NCBI RefSeq assembly: GCF_002947535.1
Contig: NZ_PUAP01000019.1
Span: 30,312-94,311, forward strand
Reading direction: 5' to 3'
DNA length: 64,000 bases
From: Enterococcus mundtii
Lineage (GTDB): Bacteria; Bacillota; Bacilli; Lactobacillales; Enterococcaceae
Shown here: positions 50,618 to 59,597 of the stretch, piece by piece
Numbering within the stretch: position 1 is the stretch's first letter
Layout: every line of letters starts with the position of its first letter
Translations under genes and position numbers: made by a program
The notes under the pieces: generated by a model
The model's input: the letters and a program-made list of their open reading frames with translations, nothing else
What the model was told of the DNA's origin: nothing
Database searches by the model: none

Positions 50618-52771
50618 TTAGTCTTGATGACTTAAAGAATAAGGCAAGCTATCCTCTGAATAAGTTTTAGTATGAGGGACGATGCCTAAATGGTAATTGA
50701 TCGTGCCACCATTTAGTAAATCTTGATGAGTAAAATATAGCTTTTCATAAGTGTGGTCATCTCGACTTACGTGATGAACAAACTGTTGTTGTGGCTGGTT
50801 AGGTGAAGCATGGATGGTCAATTGATTTCCGTTTGATAGTGTCAAGATTGCTTGATCAAACAATGGTATACCAATCACATACTCGCCTGTCCCAGGTGTA
50901 ACCGGATAAAAACCTAAACTGTTAAAGATATACCAAGCAGCCATACTACCATTGTCCTCATCACCAGGATAGCCAGTGGATGATGCATCGAAAAGTTGCG
51001 TAAGTAATTGTTTGATCAAAGGTTGTGCCATTTCGGGTTTCCCAAGGTAATGGAAAAGATAAGGGTAGTGAAAACTTGGTTGATTGGATATAGCTAATTG
51101 CCCAAATTCAATCGCAGCCATTTCGCTCATCTCATGGATCTCAAAACCATAACCACCGACTTCAAACTTAGGCGGTTGATTACATAATTCAACTAATTTG
51201 TTCTCAAAAGCTTGTTTTCCACCATGCGCTTCGATCAGTCCTGCAAAGTCATGGAAAACAGCAAAACTACTTTGCCATGCGCTTCCTTCTGCATAATCTG
51301 TGCCCCAAGAAGTAGGGGAGAAATCAGGACGGAATTGTCCAGACAGGTCTTTTGAACGCATAAAACCAATTTCTGTATCAAAAACATTGCGATAGTTCAT
51401 GGATTGTTGCTGATAATGATGAGCTGTTTCTACATCATCTAATGTTTGAGCAACTTGACTGATACAAAAATCACTGTAAGCATAGTCAAGTGTATGATTG
51501 ATCGACTCATGATAATGGTTTGGAACGTAGCCATGTTTCAAATAATCGATTGTCCCTTGGCGCCCATAATTTTGTTGATCACTTTGCACCGTTGCCCCTT
51601 TTTTCATGGCTTCTAAAAATTCTGGCATATTCTGATTCCCGATACCTTTGATAGCAGCATCAGCGATCACTGCATCGATCAATGTTCCAGGCATTAGTCC
51701 TCGTTCATCTGGTGAAAGCCATTTAGGCAAGAAGCCAGTTTCTCGATAACTGTTTAAAAAACCTTCCAACATCTCTTCGTATTTTTCGACCGCAATCAAT
51801 GAAAAAAGTGGATAAACCGTTTTGTACGTATCCCAAAAACCATTATTTGTATAAAGAATCCCATTTTTTACTGTACGACTAGTGGTATCATAATGGATTT
51901 TTGTTCCTTCTGGGTCGATTTCATAAAATGTTTGTGGGAATAGGAATGTCCGATACAAATTGTGATAGAACGTTTGCGTTTGTTTTTGATCATGATGGTT
52001 GATTTTGATTCGATCAAAGTAGCTTTGCCATTGCTCCCGACTGTCTAAAAGATAGTCTTTTTCTTGTTTTTCGTGCTCTTGTTTCAAATTGTGGTGAGCT
52101 TGTTCATTACTGATGAATGACGTCGCTAGGCGAATCGTCTGTTGCTTGATGTGACCAAAATAAAGAGCTACAGTGTCTGCTTGTTCGCTGGAATACTCAA
52201 GTTCACCAGCTGTCAGGGGCTGATCGAAGCTCAAGACAAAATAAAAAGTGAAATTCGGATCTTCTGCGCCCGCAAAATGAGTGACTTGGCCTTCTAGTGT
52301 GTAGGCATCTTTTGCTGTAAGACGGAAACGACCAGGAAATGCCAGTAATAAACCGCTATCATTTTGGTGGTAAGTGATAGAGAGGATGCCGCCATACATA
52401 CTAGGGATTAATGTCGATTGAATACCGTAACGCAATTGCTCAACAGAAAGGTGGGTGGGACAGAAAGTAGCTTCTTCTGGGCGATACGAACTTTGGGCAT
52501 GAAATACTGTGGGTTCTTGTAAAACCCCACTGAACGGGGTCATCAATAAATGGCTAAAATCGCCCATCCAAGGACTAGGCTGATGCGTCAACCGATAGCC
52601 TTGAAAAATCCGGTCATCAGGATGAAACCACCAACTACCTCTTTGCTCATTTGTCTGTGGGGCAAAATAATTCATACCAAAAGGAACGCCTGTATAAGGC
52701 AGGCAATTCCCATTAGAAAAGTTGGCTTGATTCGCGGTGCCATGACGTGTATCAATTTGTTGAATGTCCAT
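50618..52771 (-). CDS. GH92 family alpha-mannosidase
   Basis: This 717-residue enzyme should remove terminal alpha-1,2-linked mannose from high-mannose glycans in a calcium-dependent way. Family motifs are present: GNCLPYTGVPFGMNYF, GYRLTHQPSPWMGDF near the N terminus, NGFWDTYKTVYPL, and GYPGDEDNGSMAAWYIFNSLGFYPV near the C terminus with the catalytic acids. There is no signal peptide, so it acts in the cytoplasm. AAAGGAG precedes the ATG. Its start overlaps the end of the regulator gene by 20 bases, so both are one leftward operon. Confidence 0.93.
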   Translation of the reverse strand: MDIQQIDTRHGTANQANFSNGNCLPYTGVPFGMNYFAPQTNEQRGSWWFHPDDRIFQGYRLTHQPSPWMGDFSHLLMTPFSGVLQEPTVFHAQSSYRPEEATFCPTHLSVEQLRYGIQSTLIPSMYGGILSITYHQNDSGLLLAFPGRFRLTAKDAYTLEGQVTHFAGAEDPNFTFYFVLSFDQPLTAGELEYSSEQADTVALYFGHIKQQTIRLATSFISNEQAHHNLKQEHEKQEKDYLLDSREQWQSYFDRIKINHHDQKQTQTFYHNLYRTFLFPQTFYEIDPEGTKIHYDTTSRTVKNGILYTNNGFWDTYKTVYPLFSLIAVEKYEEMLEGFLNSYRETGFLPKWLSPDERGLMPGTLIDAVIADAAIKGIGNQNMPEFLEAMKKGATVQSDQQNYGRQGTIDYLKHGYVPNHYHESINHTLDYAYSDFCISQVAQTLDDVETAHHYQQQSMNYRNVFDTEIGFMRSKDLSGQFRPDFSPTSWGTDYAEGSAWQSSFAVFHDFAGLIEAHGGKQAFENKLVELCNQPPKFEVGGYGFEIHEMSEMAAIEFGQLAISNQPSFHYPYLFHYLGKPEMAQPLIKQLLTQLFDASSTGYPGDEDNGSMAAWYIFNSLGFYPVTPGTGEYVIGIPLFDQAILTLSNGNQLTIHASPNQPQQQFVHHVSRDDHTYEKLYFTHQDLLNGGTINYHLGIVPHTKTYSEDSLPYSLSHQD

Positions 52772-53822
52772 GTGAATACTCCTTTGTCGATTGTCGTTGG
52801 ATCAAAGTAACAGGATGTTTGATGTCAGACGGTGTTTCTTTTGTTTGCAACCACTGGATCATCGCTTTGCCCGCGAGTTCGCCCAATTGGAGAAAGTCTT
52901 GGGCAATCGTTGTTAAAGGCGGATCAACCAAAGCAGCAGCTTGGATATCATCAAACCCAATGACAGAAAAATCATTGGGGATGGTGTAACCCAATTGTTT
53001 TAACGTAGTCATTGCTTGAATTGCAACTAAGTCATTCTCACAAACAAAAGCCGTAACGTTATGTGTGTGGATATAGTTAGCTAATTCTTTAGTGGTCGCC
53101 ATTGGATCATTTAATGCAGTATGGAACGCTAAATCTGCTTTATTCAGTGCTTCAAGATAACCGAGATAGCGTTGTCTCACGGATTGTGGATGGGATAAAT
53201 CACCAAAAAGATAAGCAATTTTTTTGTGCCCTTGTTCAATCAACTGATTAGTTGCTAAAGAACCACCTTGAAAGTTATCCGATAAGACAGTTGGAAAAGG
53301 TAACTCATATATTTTTTTATCTAGCATGAGCACTGGAAAGTCCTTTAATGAAAGCTCAAAAAGCATGTCAAGATGTTGATCTGTTTGAAAAGAATAATAA
53401 ATCAAGCCATCAAATTCTTGCATCAAATCATTGGCTGTCTTTGTTTCTAAAAAATCTAAAGTCGTCATCATGACCTCGAATTGCTGTTCTTGCATGATTG
53501 GATTCAAGCCCTGAGTAAAGTCACCCACAGACAAATCAGACAAGTAAGGCAAGAGAAATAAGATTCTTTTTTGGATAGAGAGATTACGGGGAGGGGCTTC
53601 CTTTTGGGGAGCTTTAACAAAGCTTCCTTTTCCTCGTACACGATAAATCAATCCTAGTTGTTCTAATTCTGTCAATGCCCGTTTGGACGTGATCCGACTA
53701 ACATTGTATTGTTGGGAAAGTTCTTTTTCAGTGGGAACTTGACTGTCGACAGGTAAAGTTCCATCATGTATTGCTTTTTCTAACGCTAAAAATATTGTTT
53801 TATATAATGGTTGCTCCATCAT
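52752..53822 (-). CDS. GntR-type regulator with LacI-like sugar-binding domain
   Basis: This 356-residue regulator of the AraR type has an N-terminal GntR winged helix (~1-70; VPTEKELSQQYNVSRITSKRALTELEQLGLIYRVRGKGSF) and a C-terminal periplasmic-binding-protein-like domain (~85-340) that would bind a sugar inducer. It probably represses its own operon with GH92 and the divergent GH125 operon. A perfect 12-bp palindrome stands just upstream. Two ATGs occur in a row at the start; the second (53819) is slightly better spaced from AAGAGG. Confidence 0.9.
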   Translation of the reverse strand: MMEQPLYKTIFLALEKAIHDGTLPVDSQVPTEKELSQQYNVSRITSKRALTELEQLGLIYRVRGKGSFVKAPQKEAPPRNLSIQKRILFLLPYLSDLSVGDFTQGLNPIMQEQQFEVMMTTLDFLETKTANDLMQEFDGLIYYSFQTDQHLDMLFELSLKDFPVLMLDKKIYELPFPTVLSDNFQGGSLATNQLIEQGHKKIAYLFGDLSHPQSVRQRYLGYLEALNKADLAFHTALNDPMATTKELANYIHTHNVTAFVCENDLVAIQAMTTLKQLGYTIPNDFSVIGFDDIQAAALVDPPLTTIAQDFLQLGELAGKAMIQWLQTKETPSDIKHPVTLIQRQSTKEYSHGHSTN

Positions 53823-53833
53823 TACACCTCTTA

Positions 53834-53845
53834 ATGATATATCAT
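53834..53845. promoter_or_regulatory. Palindrome, candidate operator of the GntR/LacI-type regulator
   Basis: ATGATATATCAT is a perfect 12-bp palindrome between the regulator's -10 and its start codon, a position suited to self-repression. Confidence 0.5.
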
Positions 53846-53851
53846 AGATAA

Positions 53852-53879
53852 ATCATAGCATAATAACTGAAAAAGTAAA
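53852..53879 (-). promoter_or_regulatory. Promoter of the regulator-GH92 operon
   Basis: On the minus strand TTTACT (53874-53879) and TATGAT (53852-53857) are 16 bases apart, with TG one base before the -10. Confidence 0.58.
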
Positions 53880-53894
53880 TAGGAAAAAGTTTCT

Positions 53895-53932
53895 TTGAAA
53901 GCGTAGACATTTGTAGCTCGAACAGGTATAAT
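53895..53932 (+). promoter_or_regulatory. Promoter and overlapping cre-like site of the GH125-GH38-ROK operon
   Basis: TAGACA (53904-53909) and TATAAT (53927-53932) are 17 bases apart. TTGAAAGCGTAGACAT (53895-53910) matches the cre consensus with one mismatch and covers the -35, so CcpA would repress. The predicted RNA start near 53939 rules out the ATG at 53938 as the GH125 start. Confidence 0.78.
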
Positions 53933-53970
53933 CCGTAATGACATATCAAATAAAAGGGAGTTTATACAAT

Positions 53971-55260
53971 ATGGCATATAAAGATATACCTAATTCAGTG
54001 AAGCAATTTATGGATGATATTATACAAAAATGTGGAGAAGAGCATGCAGATTGGGCTAAGAATTTTTCTTCTGCCTTTGCGAATACGTTGTTGACCACAG
54101 TCAAACGGCAAGATGATGGGACAACTTTTCTACTCACAGGAGACATCCCTGCAATGTGGTTGCGTGATTCCACCGCGCAAGTTCGTCCTTATTTAGTGAT
54201 TGCGAAAGAGGATGAAGATTTAGCCGACATGATCAGTGGGTTAGTCAAAAAGCAATTTTATTATATCACGATCGATCCATATGCAAATGCGTTCAATGAA
54301 CAAGCAAATGGCGCAGGGCATCAAACCGATCACACTCAAATGAACGATTGGATCTGGGAAAGGAAATATGAAATCGACTCCTTATGCTACCCTGTTCAAC
54401 TAGCTTATTTACTTTACAAGAATACCGGACGTACAGATCAATTTGACCACTCATTTATTGAGGGAATCCAAAAAATCTTAGAAGTTTTTCAAGTAGAACA
54501 AGACCATCGACAATCGCCTTACACGTTTACAAGAGACACCACAAGAAAAGAAGATACGTTAGTCAACGAGGGACGTGGATCGGCGATTGCGCCTACGGGT
54601 ATGACTTGGTCAGGCTTTCGTCCGAGCGATGATGCCTGTCAATATGGCTATCTTGTCCCATCCAATATGTTTGCTGTAGTTATTCTAGGATATGTAGAAG
54701 AGATTTTCACCTCGATTCTTGAAGACCAAGAAATCGTTGCAAAAGCAAACGACTTAAAAACAGCCATCCAAGAGGGGATTGCCACCTATGGAAAAATCGA
54801 AAATCAACAAGGTGAAACGATTTATGCGTATGAAGTAGACGGCTTAGGGAATGCCTCATTAATGGATGATAGCAATGTGCCTAATTTGATTTCAGCACCT
54901 TATTTGGGCTATTGCTCCAGTACAGATGAACACTATATAAATACGCGAAACACTTTGTTAAGTAAAGAGAACCCTTACTACTATGAAGGGAAGTATGCAA
55001 AAGGAATTGGTTCTTCGCATACGCCCGAGAATTATATTTGGCCAATCGCCTTAGCGATGGAAGGAATGACGACAGAAGACAAACAAGAAAAAGAACGAAT
55101 CCTTGATTTACTAGTAGCGACCGATGCAGGGACACACTTGATGCATGAAGGTTTTGATGTGGACAACCCGCAAAACTATACAAGAGAGTGGTTTTCTTGG
55201 GCAAACATGATGTTTTGCGAATTAGTCATGGATTACTTTGATATCAGAGTGGAAAAATAA
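53971..55260 (+). CDS. GH125 exo-alpha-1,6-mannosidase
   Basis: This 429-residue inverting glycosidase releases alpha-1,6-linked mannose, the branch left after alpha-1,2 trimming. Conserved pieces include GDIPAMWLRDSTAQVRPY, NAFNEQANGAGHQTD, MTWSGFRPSDDACQYGYLVPSNMFA and TREWFSWANMMFCELVMDY. Length matches the pneumococcal enzyme. The frame opens at 53938, but AAAGGGAG is ten bases before ATG 53971, which also lies downstream of the predicted RNA start. There is no signal peptide. It is the first gene of a three-gene operon. Confidence 0.93.
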   Translation: MAYKDIPNSVKQFMDDIIQKCGEEHADWAKNFSSAFANTLLTTVKRQDDGTTFLLTGDIPAMWLRDSTAQVRPYLVIAKEDEDLADMISGLVKKQFYYITIDPYANAFNEQANGAGHQTDHTQMNDWIWERKYEIDSLCYPVQLAYLLYKNTGRTDQFDHSFIEGIQKILEVFQVEQDHRQSPYTFTRDTTRKEDTLVNEGRGSAIAPTGMTWSGFRPSDDACQYGYLVPSNMFAVVILGYVEEIFTSILEDQEIVAKANDLKTAIQEGIATYGKIENQQGETIYAYEVDGLGNASLMDDSNVPNLISAPYLGYCSSTDEHYINTRNTLLSKENPYYYEGKYAKGIGSSHTPENYIWPIALAMEGMTTEDKQEKERILDLLVATDAGTHLMHEGFDVDNPQNYTREWFSWANMMFCELVMDYFDIRVEK

Positions 55261-55274
55261 GGAGGAGAACAGGC

Positions 55275-57956
55275 ATGAAGAAAAAAGTATATATCATTTC
55301 TCACAGTCATTGGGATCGTGAGTGGTATATGGCATACGAACAGCATCACATGCGATTAGTGGAGTTAATGGATGATTTGTTGGAGCTGTTTGAAACCGAT
55401 CCAGACTTTAACAGCTTTCATTTAGATGGACAAACGATTATTTTAGATGACTATCTGCAAGTACGTCCTGAAAAAAGAGAAGCAATCCAACAAGCCATCG
55501 ATGCAGGAAAATTACGGATTGGACCATTTTATATTTTACAGGATGATTTTTTAATTAGTTCAGAATCAAATGTTCGGAATATGTTGATCGGTATGGAAGA
55601 AAGTCGCAAATGGGGAACGCCTGTCATGTTAGGTTATTTCCCCGATACCTTTGGCAATATGGGACAAACGCCACAAATGATGAAGCAAGTAGGTTTAGAA
55701 GCTGCTGCGTTTGGTCGTGGGGTGAAACCAATTGGCTTTGATAATCAAGTATTAGAAGCTGAGAACTATTCGTCACAATATTCAGAGATGTGGTGGAAAG
55801 GTCCTGACCAAACGGAGATCTTTGGGTTATTGTTTGCCAACTGGTACAGCAATGGGAATGAGATTCCTGCTGAGAAAGAAGCCGCGATTCGTTTTTGGGA
55901 TCAGAAGTTAGCAGATGCCGAGCAATATGCGTCAACGGACCATTTACTGATGATGAATGGGGTGGATCACCAGCCTGTACAAAAAGATATAACAAAAGCA
56001 ATTCGATTAGCCAATGAATTGTATCCTGAATATGAATTTATCCATTCCAACTTTACGGATTATCTAGAAACTGTTCAACAGGATCTTCCTCAGGATCTTG
56101 GCGCAGTTGAAGGAGAATTGACGAGTCAGGAAACCGATGGCTGGTATACGTTAGCCAATACAGCTTCTGCGAGAGTTTATCTCAAACAGTGGAACACAAA
56201 AGTACAGCGTCAACTTGAAAATGTCACAGAACCGTTAGCGGCGATGGCATATGAAGTGACAGGAAAGTATCCACATGATCAATTAGATTATGCTTGGAAA
56301 ACACTGATGCAAAACCATCCTCATGATAGCATTTGCGGATGTTCAGTTGACTCTGTACATCGAGAAATGATCCCGCGCTTTGAAAAAGCCAATGAAGTGG
56401 GGAGATTTTTAGCACAAGAAGCGTTGGATCAACTGGCAACAGCCATCGATACAAGTGGATTTTCGAAGGAAAGTTATCCTTTTGTCGTTTTTAATACAGC
56501 TGGAATGCCCAAAACAGGGTCAGCCGAAATCACTTTAGAATTGGAACGAAAACGATTTGCAGAAGGGATTCCAGAGGAGCTATATCAAGAATTGGCGGAA
56601 CAACCTAAGAAGCAATACCATGTTGAAACGTCTGACAAAAAACAAATCCCAGCTTTGGTTTCTGAAGAAGTTGTATCATTTGGTTATGATTTACCGAAAG
56701 ATCGCTTTAGAGTGCCATATATGGCAAGATATGTCACGATTGAGCTACCAATTGATGAAATGCCTGCATATTCTTGGGAAACATTCGCTTTAGTTGAAGG
56801 AGCTGCGGATGAAAAACAAGAGTCGATGATTACTCAAGCAGGACGCTGTATTGAAAATCAATTCGTGCATGTATCCATTGAGCAAAATGGGACATTGACC
56901 TTATTGGATAAAACGACCGGGCAAGAATTTGAAGAGTTATTGACATTTGAAGACGTCGGTGACATCGGTAACGAATATATCTTCAAGCAACCAGAGAATG
57001 AACAAGCGATTCTTTCAAAAGACCAACCGACAAGTACTGTTGAGATCATCAAGGATAAATCTGAAATCGCTCAAATCAAACTAACCCAAACCATTGACAT
57101 CCCTATTTCTGCAGATGATCGGTTAGAAAAAGAGCAACAAATGGTACGAGAGTTCCGCTTTAGACAAGCCCAACGCTCAAAAGAATCAAAGCCACTGACA
57201 ATCACAACACTGATTACACTGCGTGCAGAGAGCAAAAAGATCGATTTTACAACAACCATCGACAATCAGATGAAAGATCATCGCTTACGTGTCTTATTCC
57301 CAACGAAGTTACATGTGGAACAACACGAAGCAGACAGTATTTTTGAAGTCGTAGCTCGTCCAAATCAAGTCTCTGCAAGTTGGGAGAACCCGACCAATCC
57401 CCAGCATCAACATGCCTTTGTCCAATTAGGCGATGCAACCCAAGGGATAACGATTGGGAATTTTGGTTTGAATGAATATGAAATCGTGGATGGAAAAACC
57501 GTTGCGGTGACATTACTGCGTTGCGTCGGTGAGATGGGCGATTGGGGTTATTTCCCGACACCGGAGGCACAGTGTTTAGGTGTTCACCAATTCGATTACA
57601 GTTTGGAGGTTCACTCCGGAAAAGATAAATTCGCCACATACAAACACGCTTATGCAGCTCAAATTCCGTTTTCGACCAAGCAATTGTCCAATCAAGTAGG
57701 TAAATTCGCCTCGAAAAACCAATATTTATCAATTAAAGGGGAAACGTTTGCAATTACTGCTTTGAAACGAAGCAAACTTAATGATAAACTAGTAGCGAGA
57801 GGATTCAATATGTCTAGTCATTTAGAATCGTTGCATTTGACGAAAAATGGCAAAAAAGGCAAACGGTTGAATCTCCTTGAAGAAGAATGTCAAGAGACGA
57901 TTGACGAAATGCTCCAGCCTTATGAGATTCGGACAGTCGGCTTTGAGGAGGAATAA
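55275..57956 (+). CDS. GH38 alpha-mannosidase
   Basis: This 893-residue cytoplasmic retaining mannosidase probably trims alpha-1,3 and other remaining mannoses. The zinc-binding start SHSHWDREWY and the nucleophile region GYFPDTFGNMGQTPQMM (Asp124) are present. NHPHDSICGCSVDSVHREM supplies the remaining metal ligands. The C-terminal half is the beta-sandwich typical of the family. It follows GH125 by 14 bases behind AAGGAGGAG. The order GH125-GH38-ROK parallels the pneumococcal mannosidase locus. Confidence 0.94.
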   Translation: MKKKVYIISHSHWDREWYMAYEQHHMRLVELMDDLLELFETDPDFNSFHLDGQTIILDDYLQVRPEKREAIQQAIDAGKLRIGPFYILQDDFLISSESNVRNMLIGMEESRKWGTPVMLGYFPDTFGNMGQTPQMMKQVGLEAAAFGRGVKPIGFDNQVLEAENYSSQYSEMWWKGPDQTEIFGLLFANWYSNGNEIPAEKEAAIRFWDQKLADAEQYASTDHLLMMNGVDHQPVQKDITKAIRLANELYPEYEFIHSNFTDYLETVQQDLPQDLGAVEGELTSQETDGWYTLANTASARVYLKQWNTKVQRQLENVTEPLAAMAYEVTGKYPHDQLDYAWKTLMQNHPHDSICGCSVDSVHREMIPRFEKANEVGRFLAQEALDQLATAIDTSGFSKESYPFVVFNTAGMPKTGSAEITLELERKRFAEGIPEELYQELAEQPKKQYHVETSDKKQIPALVSEEVVSFGYDLPKDRFRVPYMARYVTIELPIDEMPAYSWETFALVEGAADEKQESMITQAGRCIENQFVHVSIEQNGTLTLLDKTTGQEFEELLTFEDVGDIGNEYIFKQPENEQAILSKDQPTSTVEIIKDKSEIAQIKLTQTIDIPISADDRLEKEQQMVREFRFRQAQRSKESKPLTITTLITLRAESKKIDFTTTIDNQMKDHRLRVLFPTKLHVEQHEADSIFEVVARPNQVSASWENPTNPQHQHAFVQLGDATQGITIGNFGLNEYEIVDGKTVAVTLLRCVGEMGDWGYFPTPEAQCLGVHQFDYSLEVHSGKDKFATYKHAYAAQIPFSTKQLSNQVGKFASKNQYLSIKGETFAITALKRSKLNDKLVARGFNMSSHLESLHLTKNGKKGKRLNLLEEECQETIDEMLQPYEIRTVGFEEE

Positions 57957-57959
57957 TTG

Positions 57960-58826
57960 ATGTATGGTGGAATAGAAGCAGGTGGAACAAAATTTATTTG
58001 TGCAGTATCAGATCAGGGAGAAATCATTGAAAAAATCAGTGTACCGACAACTCTACCAGAGGAAACGTTGGCGTTAGTGTTTGATTTCTTTGATCGTTTT
58101 GAATTAGAAGCAATTGGAATCGGTTCCTTTGGTCCAATTGGTATTGATCCAACGAATGATCGCTATGGCTATGTCTTAGCTACGCCTAAACAAGGGTGGC
58201 GAGATTTTGATTTCTTGGGAAGCATCAAACAACGATACGACTTACCTTTAGCATGGACAACCGACGTCAATGCTGCGGCATATGGTGAATTGTTGCAAGG
58301 TGCAGCGCAAGGGAAAAATAGCTGTATCTACTTGACTGTCGGCACGGGTATCGGTGGCGGAGTCGTGTTGAATAGCGATATTCTTTCTGGGAGTGCGCAT
58401 CCGGAAATGGGACACATCATGGTCAAACGTCATCCAGAAGATGATTACGAGGGAACTTGTCCTTTCCATAAAGACTGTTTAGAAGGATTAGCTGCTGGAC
58501 CATCGATCGAAGCGCGTACAGGAATCAAAGGACAAGATCTACCTGAGGATCATCCTGTCTGGGATATCCAAGCTTATTACCTTGCACAAGCATTAGTCAA
58601 TTATACATTGACATTAGCGCCAGAAAAGATCATTTTAGGGGGCGGTGTCATGAATCAAGCACACTTATTGCAAAAAGTGAGAGAACAATTTACAGAATTG
58701 ATGGCAGGTTACATGGAAACACCGCCAGTAGATGAGTATATTGTTCAATGGGGCATGCCGAATGAAAGTGGGATCATTGGAAGCTTGCTTTTAGCGGAAA
58801 AAGCACATCGAGAAGGAATCAAATAA
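57960..58826 (+). CDS. ROK-family sugar kinase (fructokinase type)
   Basis: This 288-residue cytoplasmic kinase probably phosphorylates mannose released by the glycosidases, or fructose made from it. It shows the ATP-binding GGIEAGGTKF, the phosphate-2 motif SIYLTVGTGIGGG-like YLTVGTGIGGGVV, and the ROK zinc site HPEMGH ... CPFHKDCLEG. TTG 57957 precedes ATG 57960; AGGAGGAA at 57946-57953 fits the ATG. It lies three bases after the GH38 stop, so translation is coupled. Confidence 0.92.
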   Translation: MYGGIEAGGTKFICAVSDQGEIIEKISVPTTLPEETLALVFDFFDRFELEAIGIGSFGPIGIDPTNDRYGYVLATPKQGWRDFDFLGSIKQRYDLPLAWTTDVNAAAYGELLQGAAQGKNSCIYLTVGTGIGGGVVLNSDILSGSAHPEMGHIMVKRHPEDDYEGTCPFHKDCLEGLAAGPSIEARTGIKGQDLPEDHPVWDIQAYYLAQALVNYTLTLAPEKIILGGGVMNQAHLLQKVREQFTELMAGYMETPPVDEYIVQWGMPNESGIIGSLLLAEKAHREGIK

Positions 58827-58858
58827 ATTTAGTTTGTTGCTAAAGTTCTGAAAAATAG

Positions 58859-58931
58859 AAAAACACATACTGTACTAATTCTTGATTTTACATCGGCCAA
58901 GGCAACATCAAATAGTATGGTATGTGTTTTT
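58859..58931. terminator. Terminator at the end of the mannosidase operon
   Basis: AAAAACACATAC (58859-58870) pairs perfectly with 58920-58931. Further imperfect pairing extends inward, and T follows the right arm. It may also serve the leftward gene that ends at 58973. Confidence 0.8.
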
Positions 58932-58972
58932 CTATCCAGTGCGATCAAGGGTACATCGATTCTGTTTAAAGC

Positions 58973-59434
58973 TTAGTTGATCGGAAAAATAACTTGTGTC
59001 AATAATTGGTCTTCTGGTGTTTCAAGCGGGTTACTGAGATAGTAATCATAATAAACGCCTGTACTTTCCAAATGATTTTCTTGGAGATAAACCATCATTG
59101 CCCCGTATGTTGATTCAAGTGTGGCGTAAGAACCCTGATGTGTGGCGATAACTGCTTTTCCACCATAGGTTTGACTCATATAAACTTCATCATTTGCAGA
59201 AATTGCTGTATTGACAGGAATCCCTAACTCAATGTCAAAGACGGTAAAGTCTTCATTACTATTCAGGTAAGCACAGTAGGGGGCACCAATCAGTTGGGCA
59301 CCTTGTTCGGCAACAGCTTGCATCAATTTTTCATAGCCCGTATCTATTGCAACGGTCATGTTTTCCATAGTGACAGCAGTCGCTTTGGTTGCTACAGCAA
59401 TTTGTGATGAAAGATTACTTACTTCAATGTTCAT
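58973..59434 (-). CDS. GyrI-like / AraC effector-binding domain protein
   Basis: This 153-residue soluble protein is made of a single GyrI-like small-molecule-binding domain (two SHS2 repeats; ELGIPVNTAISANDEVYMSQTYGGKAVIATHQGSYATLESTYGAM). Such stand-alone domains bind hydrophobic small molecules or modulate DNA gyrase in relatives. The frame extends 53 codons upstream, but AAGGAGAT just before ATG 59434 and a promoter at 59476-59503 fix the start. It is monocistronic. Confidence 0.82.
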   Translation of the reverse strand: MNIEVSNLSSQIAVATKATAVTMENMTVAIDTGYEKLMQAVAEQGAQLIGAPYCAYLNSNEDFTVFDIELGIPVNTAISANDEVYMSQTYGGKAVIATHQGSYATLESTYGAMMVYLQENHLESTGVYYDYYLSNPLETPEDQLLTQVIFPIN

Positions 59435-59475
59435 ATGAATGATCTCCTTGATATTTTTTATATACATATAATGTA

Positions 59476-59503
59476 AGTCTAACATGTAGGCGCTTACTGT
59501 CAA
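59476..59503 (-). promoter_or_regulatory. Promoter of the GyrI-like gene
   Basis: On the minus strand a perfect TTGACA (59498-59503) is followed after 16 bases by TAGACT (59476-59481), with TG one base upstream (TGTTAGACT). Confidence 0.7.
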
Positions 59504-59533
59504 TTCATATTTTTGATAGAAATAGGAAAAAAA

Positions 59534-59568
59534 TGAGAATTGGGATTGTATTAAGTTCCCAATTCTCA
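59534..59568 (-). terminator. Terminator of the RluA-family gene
   Basis: A perfect 12-bp stem (TGAGAATTGGGA with TCCCAATTCTCA) and an 11-base loop are followed on the minus strand by seven T. T also follows on the plus strand, so it can act both ways. Confidence 0.9.
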
Positions 59569-59597
59569 GTTTTTTGTTTATAACTATTTCCAAATAT

